From NCBI GenBank assembly GCA_027296665.1, contig JAPUIV010000048.1, positions 1-8,220 on the forward strand: a stretch of DNA of 8,220 nt, written 5' to 3'. The notes under the pieces were generated by a model. That model ran no database searches and was not told the DNA's origin. It saw nothing but the letters and a program-made list of their open reading frames with translations. The DNA is from Acidobacteriota bacterium (lineage in GTDB: Bacteria > Acidobacteriota > Polarisedimenticolia > JAPUIV01). The position numbers were made by a program, and so were the translations under genes. Shown in pieces: positions 1 to 7,409 of the stretch. Each line of letters opens with the position of its first letter. Position 1 is the first letter of the stretch.

Positions 1-74
1 CCGCGTGCGCCGCAGGCAAGGGCGAGACAGCCAAATACCCCTGCAATCAGAAACCGGGCACCTGGTTTTTCCAT
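1..74 (-). CDS. 5' end of a signal-peptide protein, probable lipoprotein (partial)
   Basis: Only the first 24 codons are inside the window; the gene continues past the left edge. The translation begins MEKPGARFLIAGVFGCLALA followed by CGAR. It has a short positive n-region (K3, R7), a hydrophobic core from about residue 8 to 20, and a cysteine at 21 preceded by L-A-L-A, which fits a lipoprotein signal peptidase II site. Cys16 after V-F-G is a second, less likely candidate, and cleavage by signal peptidase I is possible. The ATG is preceded by a modest GGGA ribosome-binding site 8 bases upstream and by a good promoter at 113-141 on the same strand. The mature protein is out of view, so no function can be given. 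Confidence 0.6.
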   Translation of the reverse strand, partial: MEKPGARFLIAGVFGCLALACGAR

Positions 75-84
75 TGTTTTTGTC

Positions 85-98
85 CCTTTCCGGAAAGG
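85..98. repeat. 14-bp perfect palindrome in the leader of the left-edge gene
   Basis: CCTTTCCGGAAAGG is a perfect self-complementary palindrome with no spacer. It lies downstream of the predicted transcription start (about 106) and 11 bases before the ATG at 74, so it overlaps the ribosome-binding region on the minus strand. It could be a protein-binding site or chance; there is no loop, so a stable RNA hairpin would need its centre opened. Confidence 0.4.
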
Positions 99-112
99 AA
101 AAGAGGAGTCGA

Positions 113-141
113 ATTTAACAAAATGGCCGTTTGCCAGTCAA
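113..141 (-). promoter_or_regulatory. Sigma70-type promoter for the left-edge signal-peptide gene
   Basis: On the minus strand a -35 box TTGACT (136-141) is separated by exactly 17 bases from a -10 box TTAAAT (113-118). Shifting the -10 by one base gives TAAATT preceded by TG-n, an extended -10. The predicted start near 106 would give a leader of about 30 bases. The region is AT-rich compared with the surrounding genes. This is read by eye, with no experimental support. Confidence 0.5.
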
Positions 142-212
142 GTAGCGGGCCGGAAACAAAAAAATCGACCCCGATTGTGGAAATGGTCCGCCGCCGGCAT
201 TACCTTCACCTC

Positions 213-218
213 GAGGAG
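213..218 (+). promoter_or_regulatory. Ribosome-binding site deciding the TTG start of the LOG gene
   Basis: GAGGAG is followed by a 7-base spacer and TTG at 226. No comparable purine-rich motif stands before the upstream in-frame TTG at 175, so this site sets the start. Confidence 0.65.
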
Positions 219-225
219 ACAGGAC

Positions 226-876
226 TTGAAGGACTTCAGGAGCAAGGACACCTGGCGGGTTTTCCGCATCATGGGGGAATTCGTCGAGGGTTTCGAGACG
301 TTGCAATCGGTCCAGCCGGCTATCTCGATCTTCGGGGGTGTTCGGATCGGCAAGAGAAACAAGTATTACCGGATGGCGAGCCGGATCGCCGAACTCCTGG
401 CGGGCGCGGGATATTCGATCATTACGGGGGGGGGACCCGGCATCATGGAGGCGGCCAACCAGGGCGCCCAGCGCGGCGGCGGAAAATCGATCGGATTGTG
501 CATACGGCTTCTCGATGGGGAACCTCCCAACCGGTATCTGGATACCCAGCTCACCTTTGATTATTTTTTCGCCCGCAAGGTGATGTTCGTGAAATACGCC
601 TGCGCCTACGTGGTTTTGCCGGGAGGTTTCGGGACCATGGACGAGGTGTTCGAAGCAATGACCTTGATCCAGACCAACCGGATCAAGGATTTTCCGATTG
701 TCCTGGTCGGGAAGTCATTCTGGCAAGGAATGATCGCTTGGATGCGCAGGACCATGCTTAAGGAAGGGACGATCCGAACCTCGGATCTCGATCTGATCAC
801 GCTGACCGACGATCCAGAGGAGGTCTGCAGGATCATCACAACCTGCCACGACAAGAAGCTTCTGGCAACCCGCTGA
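226..876 (+). CDS. LOG-family (TIGR00730-type) Rossmann protein, putative nucleotide 5'-monophosphate phosphoribohydrolase
   Basis: The 216-residue product belongs to the LOG / lysine-decarboxylase-like family. Characterised members hydrolyse the N-glycosidic bond of cytokinin or purine nucleoside monophosphates, releasing base and ribose 5-phosphate; most bacterial members of this type have no known physiological substrate. Visible motifs are the N-terminal Rossmann strand SIFGGVR (34-40), TGGGPGIMEAAN (67-78), FFARK with Arg117, and the signature PGGFGTMDE (132-140). Arg117 and Glu140 match the catalytic Arg and Glu of LOG enzymes. I chose the TTG at 226 because GAGGAG (213-218) lies 7 bases upstream and the conserved part starts there (KDFRSKDTWRVFRIM). 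An in-frame TTG at 175 would add 17 residues but has no ribosome-binding site. The stop is 8 bases from the stop of the convergent methyltransferase gene. No convincing promoter was found upstream. Confidence 0.9.
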   Translation: MKDFRSKDTWRVFRIMGEFVEGFETLQSVQPAISIFGGVRIGKRNKYYRMASRIAELLAGAGYSIITGGGPGIMEAANQGAQRGGGKSIGLCIRLLDGEPPNRYLDTQLTFDYFFARKVMFVKYACAYVVLPGGFGTMDEVFEAMTLIQTNRIKDFPIVLVGKSFWQGMIAWMRRTMLKEGTIRTSDLDLITLTDDPEEVCRIITTCHDKKLLATR

Positions 877-884
877 TCCCCCCC

Positions 885-2060
885 TCAGGGCACCTGCAGG
901 AAAACGCACTTCAGATAGGAAGTCTCGGGTACCCCCAGGTTCACCGGATGGTCCGGGGCCTGGACGGCGATGGAAAGGATGCGGGGGGCCCGGTGGGCAT
1001 CGGCGGCGGCATCCCTGAGGATCCCCAGGAAGATCGGCAAGGGGATGTGGTAGGAGCAGGATGAGGTGATAACGAACCCCCCCGGCTTGACGATCTTGAA
1101 GGCCCGCAGATTGATTTCATTGTAGCCACGAACCGCCCCCTCCACCGAATCCGAGCTCTTGGTGAAGGAGGGGGGATCGAGAATGACGACGTCGAACTTG
1201 CGGCCCTGCTGATCGAAATTCCGCAGATGATCGAACGCGTTTCCTTCCAGCCACTCCATCCGGCCGGAGAAATCATTCGTCTCGGCATTTAACCGGGCCC
1301 GTTCCAGGCATTCCGAGGAGGAGTCCACCCCCAGAACGTGGCGGGCGCCGAACTTGGCGGCGTAGAGGCCGAATGAACCGGCATTGCAGAACAGATCCAG
1401 GACTTCCGCCTCGCCGGCGAACGGTTGGAGAGAGCGCCGGTTCTCTCGATGGTCCAGGTACAGACCGGTTTTTTGATCCTTCTCCATGTCCACCAGGAAT
1501 TGGATCCCGTCGAGCTGGACCGAGATCCTGCCTCCCAGTTTACCCCGGATGAGCCCGGTTCTGGGCTGGAGTCCTTCATGGCGCCGGGAGGATGATTCGC
1601 TCTTTTCGTAGATTCCGGCGGGGTTCAGGAGCTCCTGAAGAATTTCTGTAATCAGTTCCCGGAACGGTTCCATACCTGCGGTGGAAATCTGAATGGCGAG
1701 AATGGGGCCGTACCGATCGACGACCAGGCCGGGGAGGAAATCCCCCTCGGCGTAGACCAGGCGGCAGGCCTCCGCGCCGGGATAGAACCTCTCCCGGTAG
1801 GCGATCGCTTCCTGGATCCGCGACCGGAGGAACTGATGATCAATTTTAACCCCGCGTTCCCGGCTCAGTAACCGCACCCGGATCTTGGAGAGGGGATTGA
1901 TATAGCCGGTGCCGAGATAACGCCGTTGATAGTCGCGGATCCGCAGGATTCCTCCGGGCGGGGGATTCCCCTCCACCCGGTCGATCTCCGATTCGTAGAT
2001 CCAGAGGTGGCCGAGCCGGACCCTCCGGTCCCGGCCCCGTTTCAGGATTGCGGAAGCCAT
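885..2060 (-). CDS. rlmI: 23S rRNA (cytosine-5)-methyltransferase, RlmI-like class I SAM enzyme with PUA domain
   Basis: The product (391 aa; E. coli RlmI is similar in size) should be a cytosolic enzyme transferring methyl from S-adenosylmethionine to C5 of a cytosine in 23S rRNA (C1962 in E. coli). An N-terminal PUA RNA-binding domain covers about residues 1-75 (GHLWIYESEI). A linking domain follows, ending in the family motif KTGLYLDHRENR (197-208). The Rossmann methyltransferase fold has motif I DLFCNAGSFG (222-231), the ribose-binding acid Asp246, motif IV DPPSF (295-299), and the catalytic Cys335 in TSSCS. The C-terminal DHPVNLGVPETSYLKC matches the RlmI ending. The reading frame stays open to an ATG at 2123, but that codon sits inside the promoter -35 box; ATG 2060, with GGAG 5 bases upstream, fits the family N-terminus. 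The related paralog RlmK is less likely because a PUA domain starts this protein and it is single-domain in catalysis. Confidence 0.9.
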   Translation of the reverse strand: MASAILKRGRDRRVRLGHLWIYESEIDRVEGNPPPGGILRIRDYQRRYLGTGYINPLSKIRVRLLSRERGVKIDHQFLRSRIQEAIAYRERFYPGAEACRLVYAEGDFLPGLVVDRYGPILAIQISTAGMEPFRELITEILQELLNPAGIYEKSESSSRRHEGLQPRTGLIRGKLGGRISVQLDGIQFLVDMEKDQKTGLYLDHRENRRSLQPFAGEAEVLDLFCNAGSFGLYAAKFGARHVLGVDSSSECLERARLNAETNDFSGRMEWLEGNAFDHLRNFDQQGRKFDVVILDPPSFTKSSDSVEGAVRGYNEINLRAFKIVKPGGFVITSSCSYHIPLPIFLGILRDAAADAHRAPRILSIAVQAPDHPVNLGVPETSYLKCVFLQVP

Positions 2061-2094
2061 TCTTTCTCCATGATTGCCGGTCCGATGAGGCCAT

Positions 2095-2123
2095 ATCGTA
2101 TTCGCCGGTCCCGGCGGTGTCAA
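2095..2123 (-). promoter_or_regulatory. Sigma70-type promoter of rlmI with inverted repeat in its spacer
   Basis: The minus strand reads a perfect -35 TTGACA (2118-2123), a 17-base spacer, and -10 TACGAT (2095-2100). Transcription would start near 2088, giving a leader of about 28 bases to the ATG at 2060. This rules out the longer ORF starting at 2123. The spacer holds a perfect 6-2-6 inverted repeat, CGCCGG-tc-CCGGCG (2103-2116). Confidence 0.65.
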
Positions 2124-2169
2124 CTTGGAATGGCGCTGGACGCGGCAGGAAACCGGGACAATCCTCTTG

Positions 2170-2178
2170 TGGTATAGT
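2170..2178 (+). promoter_or_regulatory. Extended -10 element just upstream of the permease start
   Basis: TGG-TATAGT (2170-2178) matches an extended -10 (TGn plus a 5/6 TATAAT box). No -35 is evident at 16-18 bases. A start 7-8 bases downstream of the box falls at 2185-2186, that is on or one base before the GTG start codon at 2186, so the mRNA would be leaderless. Confidence 0.45.
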
Positions 2179-2185
2179 GCCAGGA

Positions 2186-3970
2186 GTGAACTTCGAAATT
2201 GCCCTCCTTCTGATTTTGATTCTCGCCACCGTTGCGAACTTTCTCTTCGAAGTCCTGGCGGTGGAGATCTTCGCTCTCTCCCTGATGGGGTCGTTGATCC
2301 TGTTGGGGATCCTTTCCCCCGAGCAGGCTTTCCTGGGGTTCAGCAACCCGGCCGTGATCATGATCGCGGGGGCCATGATCATGACCGGGAGCATCATTCA
2401 TAACGGCGCCGCCGACCTGATCGCCAGGAAACTCCAAACCCTGGCCGGCCGCAGCCAGAACCGCCTGATCCTCATTCTGCTGTCCACGGTGACCCTCATG
2501 TCCTCTTTCATCAACAACGTTGCCGCCACCGCCATGTTCATCCCCGTGGTCGAGGGGATCTCGAAGCGAAAAGGACAGAATCCCCGAAGGTTCCTGCTGC
2601 CGATCGCATTCACATCGATGCTCGGAGGGGTGTGCACCCTGATTGGCACCTCCACCAACGTGGCGGTGAGCGGTGCCTTGGGCGCGTATGGGCTCGAACC
2701 GATCGGGATGTTCGAATTGACCCCTATCGGGATCCTGATCGCCGTCGCGGGGGTCGGATACCTTTTCGTGATCTCCAGGTTTTTCATCTCCGTCACCCCC
2801 TCGTCCGGTAGGGTCGACGACTACGGGATGCGGGAGTACCTGTTCGAGATCCTGGTTCAGGAGGGATCGCCGATTTCCGGATCCACCCTAGCCGAATCCG
2901 ATCTGTCCGAGAGATTTCACCTGAACGTTCTGGGCGTGGTGCGCGGCGGCCAGAGGTTCCTTTCTCCGCCGGGATCGATGTCGATCCTGGCAGGTGACCT
3001 TCTTCTGGTCCAGGGTGAGCTCAGATCAGCCATCGCGGGCCCCTTGCCGCCGGGACTCGAGGTGAAAACCGATCCGCGGTTTCGAGATAAGGATCTCGAG
3101 TCGGATCAGGTCAAGGTGGTGGAGGCGACGGTCTCCTACAACTCTCCCTTCGTGGGGGCCAGCTTGAAGGAACTCAACTTCCGCCAGCGTTACGAACTCA
3201 ACGTTCTCGCCATCTACCGCAGGGAGGAGCCGGTGGTGGAGAAGGTGGGAAAGATCCTGATCCAGGCCGGAGACGTCTTGCTGATCCAGGGTAGGGAAGA
3301 GAGTTTCCGCCGGTTGTGGCAGGATCCTTCCTGGCTTTTGTTGGAAGATGTGGTCCTGCCGAAATACCGGCCGGATCGTTTCCTGCGCGCCCTCTTGATC
3401 TTCGGCGGCGCGGTGGTGCTGGGGAGCTTGCAGGTAACCTCGATCCCGGTCGCTTTCCTGATCGGGGCGGTCCTCACCATTATCTTCCGGTGCTTCACCT
3501 TCGAAGAAGCCGAACGATACCTGAATCTTCGTCTGATCCTGATTGTGGCGGCAATGCTGTCGATGAGCATGGCGATGGAAGTGAGCGGCACCGCTTCCTT
3601 TCTCGCCCAGGCCACCGTCCTGGCGTTCCAGGCGCACGGGCCGTTGGTGCTGCTGGCGGGGTTCTTCCTGCTGACCGTTCTGTTGACCCAGCCGATGTCG
3701 AACAGCGCGGCGGCTCTCCTGGTCGTTCCGATCGGGATCCACGCCGCCCGCCTGATCTCGGTAGATCCCCGGACCTTCGTGGTCGCCATCGTGGTGGCGG
3801 CTTCTTGCTCCTTTCTCACGCCGCTCGAGCCCGCCTGCATGCTGGTGTTCGGGACCGGCAAGTACCGGTACACCGATTTTCTGAAATACGGGCTGGGCCT
3901 CACCATGCTGGTCTTCCTGATCACGCTGTGGGCGGTACCGAAGATCTGGCCGTTCGTTCCGGCCGTTTGA
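2186..3970 (+). CDS. SLC13-family (divalent anion:sodium symporter-like) permease with two internal TrkA-C domains
   Basis: A 594-residue inner-membrane protein. Substrates in the family include dicarboxylates, sulfate and phosphate; the one here cannot be read from sequence. The N-terminal half (1-200) is hydrophobic and carries the first-repeat motifs INNVAATAMFIP (109-120) and IGTSTNVAVSG (153-163). A soluble insert (about 215-385) contains two TrkA-C/RCK-C-type domains, about 217-285 and 309-380, each ending in a hydrophobic GDLLLVQG or GDVLLIQG strand. The second membrane half (about 395-594) has TQPMSNSAAA (501-510) and LTPLEPACMLVFGTGKY (544-560). In relatives I recall, the last region usually reads like TPIGYQTN, so the binding site may differ. 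The GTG at 2186 is chosen because VNFEIAL matches the family start; an open frame to 2048 runs into rlmI. There is no spaced ribosome-binding site (AGGA directly abuts the GTG). The gene converges on hutU with a 13-base gap. Confidence 0.85.
   Translation: MNFEIALLLILILATVANFLFEVLAVEIFALSLMGSLILLGILSPEQAFLGFSNPAVIMIAGAMIMTGSIIHNGAADLIARKLQTLAGRSQNRLILILLSTVTLMSSFINNVAATAMFIPVVEGISKRKGQNPRRFLLPIAFTSMLGGVCTLIGTSTNVAVSGALGAYGLEPIGMFELTPIGILIAVAGVGYLFVISRFFISVTPSSGRVDDYGMREYLFEILVQEGSPISGSTLAESDLSERFHLNVLGVVRGGQRFLSPPGSMSILAGDLLLVQGELRSAIAGPLPPGLEVKTDPRFRDKDLESDQVKVVEATVSYNSPFVGASLKELNFRQRYELNVLAIYRREEPVVEKVGKILIQAGDVLLIQGREESFRRLWQDPSWLLLEDVVLPKYRPDRFLRALLIFGGAVVLGSLQVTSIPVAFLIGAVLTIIFRCFTFEEAERYLNLRLILIVAAMLSMSMAMEVSGTASFLAQATVLAFQAHGPLVLLAGFFLLTVLLTQPMSNSAAALLVVPIGIHAARLISVDPRTFVVAIVVAASCSFLTPLEPACMLVFGTGKYRYTDFLKYGLGLTMLVFLITLWAVPKIWPFVPAV
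3948..3964 (+). terminator. Weak hairpin at the 3' end of the permease gene
   Basis: GGCCG (3948-3952) pairs with CGGCC (3960-3964) around a 7-base loop, followed only by GTTTGA. It overlaps the last permease codons. Without a U-run it is a poor intrinsic terminator, listed because the 13-base gap to hutU offers nothing better. Confidence 0.15.
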
Positions 3971-3983
3971 ATAAAGACCGGTT

Positions 3984-5639
<1,656 letters not shown>

Positions 5640-5642
5640 CTT

Positions 5643-7175
5643 TTACTCCAGGATCGGTCCGGCCACTGCTTCCACACAATGGCGCAGTCCGGAGTTCCGG
5701 ATCATGGCCGCCGCGGACTCGATATCCCCGGCCAGGACGCGATCCCCATCCAGAGGGGGAATCTGTCCACGGAGAAATCGGTGTCCCGCCGCCAGGGCCC
5801 GGGCCGGGGCCAGGGGGCGAAGGAGATCAATTCCCTGGGCGGCTGCGAGGATCTCGATTGCCACCACCCGCTCGGTATTTTCCACGATCGCCATTGCCTT
5901 GCGGGCGGCCCAGTTTCCCATGCTGACATGATCTTCCTGCGCGGCAGAGGTCGGGATCGAATCGACGCTGGCGGGATGGGCTAGCCCCTTATTTTCAGAA
6001 ACCAGTCCGGCGGCGGTCACGTGCGCCATCATGAAACCCGATTGGAGCCCGGGATCATGCGCGAGAAATGGCGGCAGGCCGCTCAGGGAGGGGTTCAGGA
6101 GCCGTTCCATACGCCGTTCGGAGATGGAGGCAAGGTCGGTAAAGGCGATGGCGAGAAAATCCATGGCATAGCCGATGGGGGCTCCGTGAAAATTACCCCC
6201 GAGAAGGATCTGTTCCGTTTCCGGATCCAGGATCGGATTATCGGTCACCGAATTGATCTCCGTCTTCAGGATGGAACGAATGTGCCGGAGGGTATCCCGG
6301 ACGGCTCCGTGGACCTGGGGAACACAGCGCAGGGCGTAGCTGTCCTGGAGCCGATCGCAGTCCCGGTGGGAATCCATGATGCCGCTGTCGGCGAGAAGGC
6401 GTCGGAGGTTCGAGGCGGTGTCGATCTGGCCCCGGTGGGGTCGCATGAGGTGGAGGCGTTCGTCGAAGGCGGCCGAGGAGCCGCGCAGGGTCTCGATCGA
6501 CATCGCCGCGGCGATGTCGGCGCAGGCGAGAAGGTTGCCGGCCCGCGCCGCCGCCAGACAACCGATGGCGGTGGCCACCTGAGTGCCGTTGATCACCGAC
6601 AATCCTTCCTTGGGGCCGAACCGGATAGGGGTGAGTTTCGCCTGGCGGAAGGCCGCCGCGGCCGGCATGAGTTCTCCCCGATACCTGACCTCTCCCTCGC
6701 CCATCGCGGCCAGCGCGAGGTGGGCCAGGGGAGCGAGATCGCCGCTAGCGCATACCGATCCCTGCGAGGGAATCTCGGGTAGGAGATCGGCGGCCAGCAT
6801 GCCTAGAAGGGTATCGACGACCTCCGGGCGGATGGCGGAAGGGCCTTGCGCCAGGGTATTGGCGCGCAGCAGCAGGATGGCGCGCACCGTCTCCTCCGGC
6901 AGGCTGGCGCCGACGCCGGAACAGTGGCTGTGAATGAGATTTTCCTGGAGAAGAGTCAGTTTTTCCGGCGGAATCCGGACATCCTTTAGCTTTCCGAAGC
7001 CGGTGTTCACGCCGTACATGGCGGTCCCCCCGGCGATCAGTTTTTCCAGGACGGCGCGACTGGCCGACATCCTGGCCCGCGCGGCGGGTGCAAGTTCCGC
7101 CCGGGATTGCCGCCGGGAGACCAGGGTCACCTGTTCAAGGGTCAACGATTTGCCGTCGATCGGGAAGGTTTCCAT
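5643..7175 (-). CDS. hutH: Histidine ammonia-lyase (histidase)
   Basis: A complete 510-residue cytosolic enzyme that eliminates ammonia from L-histidine to make trans-urocanate, the entry step of histidine catabolism. The Ala-Ser-Gly triad that cyclises into the MIO electrophile is residues 143-145 (GSVCASGDLAPLAH). Other active-site residues align with Pseudomonas histidase at a constant small offset: Tyr54 (YGVNTGFG), Asn195 (INGTQ), Tyr278 and Arg281 (QDSYALR), Phe327 (GGNFHGAP) and Glu412 (QEDHVSMG). The related tyrosine and phenylalanine lyases share the fold, but the pairing with hutU settles histidine. The ATG at 7175 has no strong Shine-Dalgarno; it follows the stop of a 28-codon ORF by 6 bases, suggesting coupled translation. 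Confidence 0.97.
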   Translation of the reverse strand: METFPIDGKSLTLEQVTLVSRRQSRAELAPAARARMSASRAVLEKLIAGGTAMYGVNTGFGKLKDVRIPPEKLTLLQENLIHSHCSGVGASLPEETVRAILLLRANTLAQGPSAIRPEVVDTLLGMLAADLLPEIPSQGSVCASGDLAPLAHLALAAMGEGEVRYRGELMPAAAAFRQAKLTPIRFGPKEGLSVINGTQVATAIGCLAAARAGNLLACADIAAAMSIETLRGSSAAFDERLHLMRPHRGQIDTASNLRRLLADSGIMDSHRDCDRLQDSYALRCVPQVHGAVRDTLRHIRSILKTEINSVTDNPILDPETEQILLGGNFHGAPIGYAMDFLAIAFTDLASISERRMERLLNPSLSGLPPFLAHDPGLQSGFMMAHVTAAGLVSENKGLAHPASVDSIPTSAAQEDHVSMGNWAARKAMAIVENTERVVAIEILAAAQGIDLLRPLAPARALAAGHRFLRGQIPPLDGDRVLAGDIESAAAMIRNSGLRHCVEAVAGPILE

Positions 7176-7181
7176 AGGTGA

Positions 7182-7268
7182 TCAGTGCCTGCCGAGAAGG
7201 GCGGAGAAGATTCCGAGGAGGATCAGGGAGAACCCGAAGATCCGCAGGGTACTGTTCTCGAGAGTCAC
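7182..7268 (-). CDS. 28-residue hydrophobic small ORF heading the hut operon
   Basis: Too short for usual gene callers, but well supported by context. It starts with GTG at 7268, preceded by AAGGAA about 5 bases upstream, and ends TGA at 7182-7184, six bases before the hutH ATG. The peptide begins VTLENSTLRIFGFSLILLGI and ends FSALLGRH: a short polar N-terminus, one transmembrane-length hydrophobic stretch (about residues 8-25) and a basic tail. Third codon positions are G or C in about 24 of 28 codons, like the neighbouring genes. It could be a small membrane protein or simply a leader ORF whose translation feeds ribosomes to hutH, which lacks a good ribosome-binding site of its own. It contains no histidine run, so histidine-codon attenuation is unlikely. 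I do not recognise a family. Confidence 0.5.
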   Translation of the reverse strand: MTLENSTLRIFGFSLILLGIFSALLGRH

Positions 7269-7291
7269 AACGATTCCTTCAATTTTTCAGG

Positions 7292-7306
7292 CACCTCCAG
7301 GAGGTG
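7292..7306. promoter_or_regulatory. 7-1-7 perfect inverted repeat over the predicted hut start, candidate operator
   Basis: CACCTCC-A-GGAGGTG is a perfect inverted repeat with a single central base. It covers the predicted +1 of the hut promoter, a classic repressor position. A one-base loop disfavours an RNA hairpin of the full stem. It does not resemble the AT-rich HutC site of Pseudomonas or Klebsiella as I remember it. Either arm also reads as a Shine-Dalgarno sequence, but no start codon is correctly placed on either strand. Confidence 0.4.
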
Positions 7307-7309
7307 TGG

Positions 7310-7318
7310 ATTTTAGCA
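7310..7318 (-). promoter_or_regulatory. Extended -10 promoter element of the hut operon
   Basis: On the minus strand TGC-TAAAAT (7310-7318) is a good extended -10. The -35 position at 17 bases reads TTCTCG (7333-7338), only 3/6 to consensus, as is common for extended -10 promoters or activated ones. The start would fall near 7303, inside the inverted repeat at 7292-7306, with a leader of about 35 bases to the small ORF. Confidence 0.45.
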
Positions 7319-7351
7319 CAGGAGGCGAATCCCGAGAAAGGGAAAATCGGT

Positions 7352-7380
7352 TTGCTCCCCCCATTGCAGGGCATTATCTT
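7352..7380 (+). promoter_or_regulatory. Candidate promoter of the zinc-ribbon receiver gene
   Basis: TTGCTC (7352-7357), a 17-base spacer and TATCTT (7375-7380) give a moderate sigma70 match (3/6 and 4/6). The start would fall near 7387, about 23 bases before the TTG start codon. It is back-to-back with the hut promoter. Confidence 0.35.
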
Positions 7381-7398
7381 TAGCAGGGGAGCTTTATC

Positions 7399-7404
7399 GA
7401 GGAG
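7399..7404 (+). promoter_or_regulatory. Ribosome-binding site deciding the TTG start of the receiver gene
   Basis: GAGGAG sits five bases before TTG at 7410. It is the same hexamer that precedes the TTG start of the LOG gene, supporting real use of TTG starts here. Confidence 0.65.
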
Positions 7405-7409
7405 ATTCA

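Noticed and set aside
131..159. TTGCCA as a -35 box for the LOG gene
   Set aside because: The positions 16-19 bases downstream are A-rich but do not resemble a -10 box.
123..560. 145-residue plus-strand frame with an AGGAG upstream
   Set aside because: The spacing to the ATG is about 14 bases, the frame overlaps the LOG gene out of phase, and the translation is Gly/Arg-rich with no motif.
2061..2123. N-terminal extension of rlmI to the ATG at 2123
   Set aside because: That ATG overlaps the TTGACA -35 box and the predicted start of transcription lies downstream of it; the family N-terminus aligns at 2060.
2048..2185. N-terminal extension of the permease to 2048
   Set aside because: It would overlap the start of the divergent rlmI, and the extra 46 residues do not resemble the family, which begins at about residue VNFEIAL.
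6021..6782. 253-residue open frame antisense to hutH
   Set aside because: Antisense shadow of a gene with an intact active site; no recognisable motifs.
7320..7325. AGGAGG in the hut/receiver intergenic region
   Set aside because: A consensus Shine-Dalgarno, but no ATG, GTG or TTG at a usable distance; no small gene supported.
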